A DNA stretch of 64,000 nucleotides from Vitis vinifera (taxonomy: Eukaryota; Streptophyta; Magnoliopsida; Vitales; Vitaceae). The notes beneath the pieces were generated by a model that searched no databases, had not been told where the DNA came from, and saw only the letters and a program-made list of their open reading frames with translations. A program made the translations under genes and the position numbers. Below are positions 21,061 to 31,561 of this stretch, piece by piece. The stretch covers positions 1,563,001 through 1,627,000 of the forward strand of contig NC_081818.1 of the NCBI RefSeq assembly GCF_030704535.1, read 5' to 3'. Positions within the stretch are counted from its first letter, which is position 1, and each line of letters begins with the position of its first letter.

Positions 21061-22617
21061 ACTTTAATATATTTAGGATTCCATACAATCCCTAACACAT
21101 TAATTTGAATTAGATTATATAATAAACTTGTTATTTTAATTTTAGTTAGTAGAGGTTTATCTCCTCAAACATCATGGCTATATTTGGTTCCTGAAATATT
21201 TGAGGGAAAATGCAAAGGAAAAAAGTGGAACAAAAAAGTATGAAGAAATAAAATATGAAATAAAATAAAAAATAGATTAAAGTGTATAAATTATTTTTAT
21301 CTGCTTATTTAAACTCATTTATCATCTTCTAACTAATTCTAACTATATTTTTCATAGTGAAACCAAACATAAGAAAATCATTTTTCTTATTATTATTTTT
21401 TTTTTAATATTTTCCAAGAATCAAACACAGTCTATTTATATTACCTTTCACTACCTTTTTTTTTTAACGAGACTACTGAAATACTTGTTGTTGAAGGTGT
21501 ATATAGTGAAACCAAGCATGAAAAAGTCACTTTCCTTATTTATTTTTTCTTTCCTTAGTATTTTTCGAGAACCAAATATAATCTATTTGTATCACTTTCC
21601 TTTGACTTTTTTTTTTTAGACCACTGAAATACTTGTTCTTGAATGTACATATATGAGGAAGAAAGTAATGTAAAACATCAGTGTAAAGCCCATTTGACAG
21701 TGATTTTTAGGAAACGTTTTTAACATTTTTAACACTTGAAAAATTTTATCATTTAAGTGTTAAAAAGATTTGAAACGTTTTTTTAGAATCAATGGCAAAA
21801 GCACTCTTAATTTCTTTTTTTCATCATCAATGGGAAAGATCAAGTACTGTAAATTAAAAACAGTAATTCATTAAAATAAGCACAACCCACATAAATCAAT
21901 CCAGAAAACGAGTCAGAAATTAAAGTACACGACTAAATTCAATAGTCTACTAGTTAAGGAGAAACAGAAGGATTTATCGTGATCCTGCTTGCTTGCTTGC
22001 TTGCCTAGGAAGTAGGAAAGCAGTTCATGGAACACACACATTGAGGAGATTCCTCAAAGTCCTTAATATGGAACCTGTCTCTTGCCACCCCCGCGGAGAA
22101 ATGAATATGATTGTCACGCCGGAGGATCTCAACAATTTTTCTCCACTTATGAAAGAACATCACACTAACACCTTCCAAGCTAGATATCTTGCCGTTTGAT
22201 ATGTAACCTTTGATAGTGGGCTCGTATTTCAAACGGTATCCTCCTTCATAGACGCTGCAACTATCATTGAGATAGGCTGAGAATTCACCTGTTCTGTGGT
22301 TGAGCTTGTAGCCTGTCACCACCTCTTCTGGAAGAAGGCCAACTGGGAAGTTGTAGTCCTCAAGAACCTCGTATGCTGTTGGGATTTCAGTGAAAGAGTT
22401 GACTAGAGTCAAATGTATCAGGATTAGGGAGAGGGTTGCTGCTAGAGAAATCGATAATCTTTGGCTTGTGGCTGAATCCATCGATCTCCCTTTCAGTTTC
22501 TTCTTCTTCTTCTTCTTCTTATTTGAAATTAACCAAGTTTGGGGGGTTCTCTTATAGCTTTTCGATTAAGGCTGAAGTGGAAGCCGAAACAATAAATTCA
22601 AAGAGCAATCTACTGTC
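20680..22617. repeat. Segmental duplication, copy B
   Basis: Partner of 17745-19714. It carries DUF538 copy 5 and at its upstream end continues past TGTC (22614-22617) into the native flank TAATTGAATG, which copy A has lost. Copy B is therefore the more complete at this end. Confidence 0.85.
22005..22481 (-). CDS. DUF538 family secreted protein, copy 5
   Basis: Single exon, 158 residues, identical to copy 4 except for one residue near the C-terminus (CVCSMNC here, CVCGMNC there). The same signal peptide, domain landmarks and short FPTS tail apply. The (TTC)n tract in the leader is shorter, and the upstream flank is the native one, greatly lengthened by a tandem repeat (22591-23760). Its SWEET exon 3 tail remnant lies at 21634-21676. 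Because the two coding regions are nearly identical, expression of each would need copy-specific UTR reads. Confidence 0.85.
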   Translation of the reverse strand: MDSATSQRLSISLAATLSLILIHLTLVNSFTEIPTAYEVLEDYNFPVGLLPEEVVTGYKLNHRTGEFSAYLNDSCSVYEGGYRLKYEPTIKGYISNGKISSLEGVSVMFFHKWRKIVEILRRDNHIHFSAGVARDRFHIKDFEESPQCVCSMNCFPTS

Positions 22618-23760
22618 TAATTGAATGTGAAATAATTTTATAATAAGTTTAAAAAAGGGGTTTAAGTAAGAAACAATATTCTCCTATCCTCTATCTTAAA
22701 TTTTTAAGTCAACAATAATTTCAAAGAGCAAATCTTTGGGTAACCACAATTTAATTGAATGTAAAATAACTTTTATAATAAACTAAAAAATGGGGATTAA
22801 GTAAGAAGCAATATTGTCCTATCTTCTATGTTTAATTTTTAAGCGGAAACAATGATTTCAAAAAAAAAAAAAAACTCTTTAGGTCATGACATTTTAATTG
22901 AATGTGAAATAACTTTTATAATAAGCTAAAAAAAAGCTTAAGTAAGAAACAATATTATCGTATCTTCTATGTTAAAATTTTTTTAATTGAAACAATAATT
23001 TCAAAGAGAAATGGTTAGGTAATGATAGTTTAATTGAATGTAAAAAAAAAAAAAAAAAGGAGGGGGGGGTGGTTTAAGTAAGAAGCAATATTGCCCTATC
23101 TTCTATGTTAAATTTTTAAGCTGAAACAATAATTTCATAGAGTAATTTAATGACAATTTAGTTGAAAATGAAATAACTTTTATAATAAGTTTAAAAAAAA
23201 GTACAAGGACTTAGGTGAGAAGCAATATTGTCCTATATATCTTATATGTTAAATTTTGAAATTGAAACAATAATTTCAAATAGCAATCTTCAAATAATGA
23301 AAGTTTAATTGAAAATGAAATAACTTTTATAATAAGTTAAAAAAAAAGTACAAGGACTTATGCGAGAAGCAATATTGTACTAAATATCTTCTATGTTAAA
23401 TTTTGAAATCGAAACAATAATTTCAAATAGCAATCTTCAAGTAATGAAAGTTTAATTGAATATAAAATAACTTTTATAATAAGTTAAAAAAACAAGGGTA
23501 CGGAGACTTATGTGAGAAGCAATATTGTCTTATCTTTTATGTTAAATTTTTAATCCCAAACAATAATTTTAAATCACAGTCTTCGGGTAATGACGATTTA
23601 ATTGAATTTGAAATAACTTTTATAATAAGATTAAAATAAAAATGATAATAAGACTAATGTAAGAAGCAATATTATTCTATCTACTATGTTAAATTTTTTT
23701 CTTAAATTAAAAACTCTTCCTAAAAGAAAAAAAAAATACTCGAATGCATCCAAAATGATT
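22591..23760. repeat. Eight-unit tandem repeat upstream of DUF538 copy 5
   Basis: About eight diverged units of 130-150 bp. Each has caataatttcaaa..gcaat, then taattgaatgtgaaataact, tttataataagtt, an A-run, and aagcaatattgtcctatctt with ctatgttaaattttt. The last-named word recurs near 22680, 22810, 22950, 23090, 23225, 23370, 23520 and 23670. A single unit is present upstream of copies 1 (1790-2000) and 3 (14200-14350), so a piece of ancestral DUF538 upstream sequence was amplified here. Whether it has regulatory effect is unknown. Confidence 0.85.
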
Positions 23761-24340
23761 TATTAATTTGGCCTATTATGGGGGTATCTCGACCTAGGAC
23801 TAAATGGAAAGAGGTTGAGTGGGCTAGGGTTTGTCTAGTTGGGGACCTTAGGTTGGCCTCATAGTATGCTCTGAATGATGGTTTTGGCTCAACCTTGCAC
23901 AGACTAGTTCATCATTAAGGTTGTTGCCTAAGGCCCCCTCTAAAAAAGAGCCTTTGTATAGCTCTTGGGCTTGGATTATTAAGGAATAGAGACAATATTA
24001 CAAATAAAAACCAAGAGTTGGCATATCCCATTGTTGTATGTATATGGTTCAAATTATCTAGCCTTTCAATTAAGCTTTTACTAAGGGCACATTGGGCTTG
24101 GCATGCGGGGTTTGTCTTGTTTCGGATGTGCTCATATTGGGCTTTGAGTAATGGATTTGGGCTTGGAGTCGGTTGTCTGGGCCCACAAGTACTTATTTTG
24201 CATTTTAATTTTATAAATAGATTAATTACTTGGATAGGCCAAAGCACTTATAAATAAATCACAAAAATTAAAAATAAGTTACACGTATGAATTGAAAAAA
24301 AAAAAGCACTTTGGATTCATCTTCATTCAATGTTGAGCCT
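23761..24340. other. Spacer between the DUF538 array and the intact SWEET gene
   Basis: No gene. Bases 23884-24060 and 24080-24200 match 14389-14570 and 15690-15845, so this is the 3' flank of a SWEET copy abutting the upstream flank of a DUF538 copy, as in the composite unit. Confidence 0.55.
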
Positions 24341-26369
24341 CTACTCTTCACTGTTTTCATGGATCAGAAGCTTGTGCTGCCATTCATCTTCCAAGACATC
24401 TGAAAGATTTTGAGATGTCTTAGATTTCCAATACATGGCATAGAGCACAATCTGAGCGGCTCCAAGAATGAATCCAATCCCATTTGGTACCTGTAATTTA
24501 GTGTTAACACCATGCCCAAAAAATTGTTTCATTCATAAGATATGTAGTGTGCATCATTAAAATTCTTTCTAGGAGAAGAAATGAAGACAAAAGGAGAAGG
24601 AAGAGATATTGGCCCGTGTTGAACCTTACTAATGAATTGAGGTACTTCGCAATGAATGTAACCTCTAAGAAAAATCTTAGAACTTGTTTGAAAATTATTC
24701 TCGAAAATAATTGTGTAAGTTTCTTATAGAAAAAAAAAGTTTTAGAGAATTGTTGATAAAAATATTATTTTTAAAAACAAATTTGAGACAGCTATTTTTT
24801 TATGGTGTACTCAGCAACAACTAAAAATTTGAAGGATATTTTGGGAACTTTCACATCATACATTATAGAAAATAAGTCAAAAAAATTATTTTTCATATTT
24901 AAAATTTCAAATAAATTTTGTTATTGAAAATAAATGAGAATTATTTTTAAGAATTGTTCTTAAAATTTCTATTTTTCAAGAATTATTTTGTAAAACGTTC
25001 TAAAATAGATCCTTCATTTCTCAACCCTTCAAAATTAATTAGAGTTTTTGAGCAATAGGTTAGCTAGGAGTACCATTCCAAGGACATGGAAGGGTTGAAT
25101 TCAAAAGAAAACCCTTAGAAATGTCATTTTTCATGGCTTTCGAGCAATAGATTAGCCAATAGCACCAATTGTAGCATATAGAAAGGTTGAATTCAAAATA
25201 AAATGTCATTTTATAGCAATTGTAGATTATTTTTTTTCCCATTTTTTCTTTCTTTCTACTTTAATGAACAATGATAAGAGCTTACTCCAACGAAAAAGTC
25301 TTTCACAAGGATGGCATAGAAAGTCCAAATCGCTCCATTCAAGAGAAGGAAAAAAGATAGAAGAAAAGGCATGTATTCCACACTCTTTGTCATCACCACC
25401 TTTTTCTGCAAATTGACATTTTAATACAATATTTATGCCTTGATATTAAATACATCTCCTAGTCAATAAGAGGAAGATAGAGCTCAAACCCAAATAAAAA
25501 GCCACTCATTTTAATCAACATTTTTTCATCAAAAAATTGATCAACTTTCATGTAGATCAATCAAATATATACCTCTAGATTCTTACCATGGCTGTAAAGG
25601 GTGAACCATACATTAATATATTTAGGACTGCACAAACAATCCCTAATACATCGAGCCGTAAATCTCCATCCATGACGATAAGAGTAATCAGAACCACACC
25701 TGCTGGAAATCCCACATTCAAAGTCACAACAAGTATGGCAGTCTTGGCCTGAAACAGATACAGTATATGACAAAGATCATGAATGGATGAAAAATATGCA
25801 TATGCACATATGATCATAGTCATATATGGGGATATATAGTTGTAATATGACTGTATACAACTTTACCCTCATTCTTGTAGGTGCAAATATGAGGAATAAG
25901 ATTACATAAACGAGCTCGATGATTATGCCAAAACCATTGACAGTGGCTATCAGGAGGCCTCCAGACTTCATGAGTCCATAGAAAACCCACAAGGATGAAG
26001 TTGCTAATGAGCTAACATAAGGGAGGCTCTCAAACTCCTCGGTCGATCGATGTTTTACTATTCGCGAGAACGTCGGCCTGCAAATTGCATTTCAAGTTTT
26101 TCGCCAATTGTAAGCAATATTAGAAACTAAGTACTTCAGGACTCTTGAAGATACATATACTAATATCACTACTCACACAGGAGAAAGCATGTACAGTACA
26201 GAAATGATGTTCCCTGAAAAGCAAATTAAGCCAAAAGATCAACCATGATTCTCCCATTGGATATGGCCTAAAACCCTGCACATATATATCCCAAAAAGAG
26301 ATAATATTCTCTAGAGAATTGAATTGGGGTCTTACCTATTACTCCAGAAATGAAGCTTAGGGTTGCCAT
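24341..26369 (-). CDS. SWEET17-like: SWEET sugar transporter, clade IV (SWEET16/17-like), gene B
   Basis: Complete six-exon gene: exon 1 26336-26369, exon 2 26177-26213, exon 3 25867-26077, exon 4 25587-25748, exon 5 25286-25405, exon 6 24341-24490. Lengths 34/37/211/162/120/150 are typical of the family; all introns are GT-AG and the frame closes to 237 residues. The protein has two MtN3/saliva three-helix repeats (about 6-95 and 130-215) with a linker helix: [12 protein letters not shown] at the N-terminus, SPVPTF after helix 1, [43 protein letters not shown]. Family members are uniporters; clade IV in Arabidopsis moves fructose/glucose across the tonoplast, so a vacuolar role is inferred. 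A TATATAG lies about 65 bp upstream of the ATG. The closest cluster copies are the pseudogene at 15852 and the exon 5 array. Confidence 0.93.
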
Positions 26370-27769
26370 GTTGATCAGGAAAACCTTGAATTGGGAAAAG
26401 AGAGGAGATTGAAGAGAAAGGGCTGCAGCTTCCTATATAGCTCTTTTGTGCTTGGTTTGAAGGGAGAATCCTTGAATCACCTATCTAGGAACCAAGGTTC
26501 ACCTAATGTCAACATTAAAATTTTCATTTGAGAAAGAAAATGAAAGAAAATTAGCAGCCATGCTTGAAATCTTTAATTCATTTAGGCCTGTGAGACTTCA
26601 CCTAATCTTTATTTTTAATATTATTAATTCAAACCAAAATTAACCATGCAAGTGTATGTATTTTTTATGGATGATGATAACAAAGTCCATGGAAATGCTC
26701 TATTGAACTTATTCTTCATGTCATTTTCCCCATTTTTGTTCTCACAAAAATAATTTTTTTTTTTTTGGCTAAACCATACATTAATTAGTTAATTTTAGAG
26801 AAGAATTCTTAAAAAATATTCCACTATTACTCTATATATTAATCAAAAAATTTTAAAATAATCTTGGATATTAAGTTAAACAATTTGCTAGTCAAGTGGG
26901 TTGCACCAAAGATTATGATTTTGATGTTAAATTTATTTTTATGTGTATTATAACAATAAAGATAGTATGTACGTTTCATCTTCGTATATTAAACCCTTCT
27001 TGTAAAGAAAGGTGATCAAATCCTTAATCCAACGGGTTTAATTTAAAAACTTACACGTCCAAGTGGAATTTTTTTATTGAATTCTAATCCATAGACGCCA
27101 ACTCGTATGCCTAAGGGGAATCCTTTTTATCAAATTCTAATTTTTAGATTCAAACCCTATGCCTATAAATTATGTTATGGACTCCAATCACCACAAGATT
27201 CCTTAGTAATTTTTAAATGAAAATAAGAGAGAGGCAAGTTAAGGTTCAGTTAGATAAATTTCTTGTTTTTTATTTTTTTAAATAGAAAATTATAGTAGTT
27301 CATATATAAAGTACAAAAATTCTTTAAGACTCATCTTGTGGGAGTTCATTAGTCTGGGGACCCAAGAACTATGGTTATATATAGCTCTTTTGGAAGTGAA
27401 TGAGTGGGAAGAATCGATCAAAGGTTGTAATTACTAACACCAAAATATTTACTATGTAAAAGGCCACTCGATTAGCCAGGTAAAAGTCCTTTGCAAAGCA
27501 TAAAAATGAAATATTATGTAAGGAGATTACTTGCTAAAAGATTATACAAGTCGTGGCTAAAGTTGCAAAAATAAGGGCTTGAATACCACTTGTAAATTTT
27601 ATGAATCTAACTCTAAAAAAATTGTTTAAAATTTAAAAATATTTTTAAAAAAATCTTTAAAAAATGTATTAAAAAAAATTACTATCTCAAATCTTAAAAA
27701 TTTTATAAATAATTTTTACAGACATAAGATGAGTTTATATTTTTGTAAAACAATTATTATATTTTATGG
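26370..27769. other. Upstream flank of SWEET gene B, AT-rich
   Basis: No gene. The part near 26890-26970 (gtcaagtgggttgcaccaaa) matches 40365-40450 upstream of another SWEET copy, so promoter-distal flank was duplicated with the genes. Confidence 0.5.
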
Positions 27770-28215
27770 TGGATTGTGAAACCTAAATCAGTTTTGTTAC
27801 ATTTCACTTGAGATGTCGAGGATCAAGCTGTCCGATTAGCTTGCGAGGGGCAAGCTCCCTATAGATCTCTCGAGGATCGAGTCGCCCAATTAGCTTGCAG
27901 GGATTGAAAGGGGTAGCACCTCTTGGAGAAATTTTTTTATGAGATGAATGACGAGTTTGCCCTTATTATATATTTAACTCTTTTATATTTTAGGGTTTTG
28001 TTTTTGAGAGAGTGCAGCCATAATTGAGAGGTGTTTTCTATAGCTTTACTGTTGTAACTCTACTTGTTCTTTTATATTTATAGATTGTTGAATGTTGATG
28101 CACCTTGTGGACATAGGGATCACATTGATCGTCACACCACATTAAAAATCTTGAGTTATTTTTATTTTCTATTTATGTGTACGTGTGATTTGGTTAACAT
28201 TTTACTATAAGGTAC
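27770..28215 (+). mobile_element. LTR remnant of a Copia-type element
   Basis: The 3' part reads ccttgtggacatagggatca followed by a tract ending in an accacattaaaaatcttgag word and ggttaacattttac. That is a layout I recognise from the end of plant Copia (Tork/Tnt1-like) LTRs. No coding part accompanies it. Limits are approximate; old, non-coding fossil. Confidence 0.5.
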
Positions 28216-29083
28216 ATTATTTTCTATTTTTAAAAATGAAAAATAAATTTTATCTAATAGAGCATATAATACTTTATCTTGCTTCTTCTTGTAAGTTAGA
28301 TTTGATATGACATCGTTTTCTTCTTACTTTGAAGTGTTTTTCACATAATATGGATGTCCCTGTATTTGGTTGTTTTTCATAATCTTTCATATATTGCCTT
28401 TCACTCTTTTTATAGACATTTGGGTGTATATATGATATTTGAAGTGTATTTGCATGCACTTTGGATATATGATATTTTCTTTAATCCATAAGTAGATTTT
28501 GTTTAGGTTATAGATTGTCTTGCGTAGATTCAAATGGAAGGTAAAATTGTTGTGGATAAGTTTATCTAGCCCATGAAAAGTTTCCTAAATTCATGTATTG
28601 AGCTATTTTATTTAGGTATTCTCTTATCTCAAATGTAAATAACATTAGGGCCTTGGGATGTTGGTGAAAAATGGTTGAGAAAAAAGTTTTTTTAAGGTTC
28701 AAGGGTGAAGATACAAGTTTTTTTATCAACCTTTTGGGGAAGCTTCTATGCTATGATTTCTCTTTCTATTCATTGTTTTTTGGGTGATGGATTCCACATC
28801 CAGCATTGATATATGTTTCCATTGGTTTTTAAGGTGAAAAAACTAATAAGGATTTATTTGTATCAATAATTTTATTAAAATTGAAGAAATTCTCTCTGTA
28901 GTTTTTTATCGGTTATTCATATTATTTTTTGTGTCATTTTGGTTGGATGTTCTTATATTATTATTGTTGTTATGTTATTATTACAAGAGATTATTATCAT
29001 TGTGGAGGAATCTTTTAACTTGTAAAGGTGAATACTCTATAATTACATTTAAATTTCCAACATAAGCAAGTAGGATGATTAAG

Positions 29084-29381
29084 GTTATATTTGGTTCTCG
29101 CAGAACAGTAAGGAAAGGAAAAAAATATAAAGAAAATGGTTTTCTCATATATGAATGTCTTATAAAAAATACAAAAAATAAATAAATAAAATTAAAATTA
29201 GTTATAAACTTATACATTTTAAATTATTTAATATATATACCAAAGATTTAAAATAAGTTAAATGAATTTGAAGTAAGATATAAAAATAAATTATCGACTT
29301 TAAGTTAATCTATTTTTTATTTTTCTTTACTTTTTCTTTCTCTTGTATTTTCTCTAATATTTTCCTGTAACCAAACATAAC
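29084..29381. mobile_element. MITE-like fold-back element in duplication copy 1
   Basis: Terminal gttatatttggttctcg and taaccaaacataac are inverted repeats around an AT-rich interior. Same family as 18269-18530. Its twin is at 32384-32688. Confidence 0.6.
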
Positions 29382-29653
29382 TTGAGGATTTGGTTCGTGA
29401 CCTGCCCTAACGGAGAGCAACATACATTTCAGACCTGCACTACTCTTAACTCCAACAACATACTTCAGTGGATGTAAGCATCAATTTTCAAATGTGAATG
29501 AAGTAGCCTTTGTGACAAATAAGAGATCGATCCCGGATCTTGGAGCCCTTACAATTGAAAGACCTTCAATTCTTTATGACATTCTTTCAATATTCTTGAG
29601 CCTCCATGTTTGCACAGTTCTTTTCTTTTCTTTCTTCCATGAATGTTAAACAT

Positions 29654-30372
29654 CTAGTCTTCAGAACTGTTTTCGGGTATGAGATGCTTGTGTTGCCATC
29701 CATCCTCCAACTCTGAAATATTTTGGGATGGCTTAGATTTCCAGTATATGGCATAGAGCACCATCTGAGCTGTTCCAAGAAGAAATCCAATCCCATTTGG
29801 CACCTATGATTTAGAGTTAAACCATTAATATTATATGCCTAATACCTTGTTTAAGTCACAACATACATGCAATCTCAGCCTACACACATTTCATTATATT
29901 AAGAGAAGTAATACTTAGGAGAGGAGCCAAAGGCCCAATGCATCTTTAATTAAGCACTAAGCACCGCATTAATCGAACAAGTACTTTTAAAGAATCCGAA
30001 AAATGGAAATCGGAGACTTCAGGATAAGGAAGATGCTAGCACATCATTTTTCTTTCCTAGCCTTCACCTAAAATTGAGGATAAATCAAAATTAACCTTTG
30101 TACTCCTAAACGCTAGGCTGATAAATTTAATTTGGGACCCAAGCAAGAGCTTAGTACTTAGTTTAGTTCTAGCACATGGATAGTTGAATCCTAAGAGAAT
30201 ATTAAAAATTTGTCATTTTCATGACAATCAATATATGTAGATGAGAGCTTACTCCAAGGAAGAAGTCTTTCACAAGGATGGCATAGACGGTCCAAATCCC
30301 TCCATTTAAGAAAAAGAAAAACGATAGAAGGAAAGGCATGTACTCCACACTCTTTGTAGTCAACACCCTTTT
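29654..30372 (-). pseudogene. SWEET 3' fragment C (exons 5 and 6 only)
   Basis: Exon 6 at 29654-29803 and exon 5 at 30253-30372 are both open and nearly identical to those of the intact gene at 32957-34584; exon 6 has lost one in-frame codon (SEELED to SELED). Exons 1-4 are absent: past 30527 the sequence is unrelated, leading into the 59-bp tandem array. A truncated by-product of the 2.25-kb duplication rather than a gene. Confidence 0.88.
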
Positions 30373-30854
30373 CTGCACATTAACATGTTGATACAATTAA
30401 ACTTTGGTACATATATAAATCTACTGGTCAATAAGAGGAAAACGGCTCAACCCGAAAAGGGAACACTTCACTGTAATTAACAATTTTGCATCAAAATTAA
30501 TCAACCTTGATGTAGACATTGTAGCATCAAAATTAATCAACATGTAACTAAGAATTAAAAATCCAAAATATGCAATTTTAAACGAAATTAAAAATATAGA
30601 TCACATGCAAAACTAAAATGAATTATCAACTCAAGCAACTTTCTATCAAAATAAATTAATAAATAGATAAATAAAACAAAATGAATATGATTATTAAGCT
30701 CATGAAATTTCCTATAAATAAATAAATAAATGAATAAAACTAATAGATAGAGAAAGATAAAAACAAAAACAAAAAAAAAACAAAATCAAGCACATGCAAG
30801 CCATACGAGCTATGCAACCATACAAGTCATGCAAACCATGCATCCATGCATAAA

Positions 30855-31390
30855 ATGATCTAAATTGGCCTAAGGTGCCTAATGGGCCAAGTTTGCCTAA
30901 TGGGTCAAGTGTATTTAAATGGGCTTGGGGTGCCTAAGTGGGCCTAAGATGGTACCTAAGTGGGCCTAAGATGGTGCCTAATGGGCCAAGTATATCTAAA
31001 TAGGCTTAGGGTGCCTAAGTGGGCTTAGGGTGATGCCTAATGGGTAAGGTGTATCTAAATATGCCTCAGGTGCCTAAGTGGGCCTAGGTGGTGCCAAATG
31101 GGTCATGTGTATTTAAATGGGCCTAAGGTGCCTAAGTGGGCCTAAAGCGGTGCCTAACGGGCCAAGTGTACCTAAATGGGTCTAGGGTGCCTAAGTGGAC
31201 CTAAAGTGGTGCCTAATGGGCCAAGTGTACCTAAATGGGCCTAAAATGCCTAAGTAGGCCTAAAGTGGTGCTTAATGGGTCAAGTATATCTAAATGGGCC
31301 TAGGGTACCTAAATAGGCCTAAAGTGGTGCCTAATGGGCCAAGTGTATCTAAATGGGTCTAGAGTGCCTAAGTGAACCTAAGTCTAAATT
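30855..31390. repeat. 59-bp tandem array rich in TGGGCC/CCTAAGTGG
   Basis: About eight units built on gtgcctaatgggccaagtgt, acctaaatgggcctaggg and tgcctaagtgggcctaaag. It lies between the two copies of the 2.25-kb duplication. GC content is well above the surroundings. The array and the unique tail to 31560 may be the inner part of a mobile element, but no family was recognised. Not CRISPR: the units are contiguous with no spacers. Confidence 0.85.
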
Positions 31391-31561
31391 AGGGTTGCCA
31401 AGAATCACAACGGGGTTAGATAAATCCCTCAACCAAAATCCCCAAGGTGGCTTAGAAAATATAGGCTACACGAGTAGTAATGGACCACCAAAGAATTGAT
31501 GTAAAGTACAGGACAAATACTTAATAGGATATGTGCTAGGAGGACAAAATGGAGGGCCTAC

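Larger units (their letters stand above)
28278..30527. repeat. 2.25-kb duplication, copy 1 (carries SWEET exons 5-6)
   Basis: Near-identical to 31562-33833 (offset about 3.3 kb, small indels). It contains non-coding DNA, a MITE-like element and SWEET exons 6 and 5. Homology stops at gtagcat (30521-30527), inside intron 4; copy 2 continues there into a full SWEET gene, so copy 1 is the truncated derivative. Confidence 0.85.

Noticed and set aside
28274-28459. 61-codon minus-strand open frame, partly repeated on the other strand at 31533-31757
   Set aside because: Lies in the non-coding part of the 2.25-kb duplication; the frame is not kept between the copies.
30855-31390. 59-bp repeats considered as a CRISPR-like array
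   Set aside because: Units are directly contiguous, diverged and without spacers, in a plant nuclear sequence.
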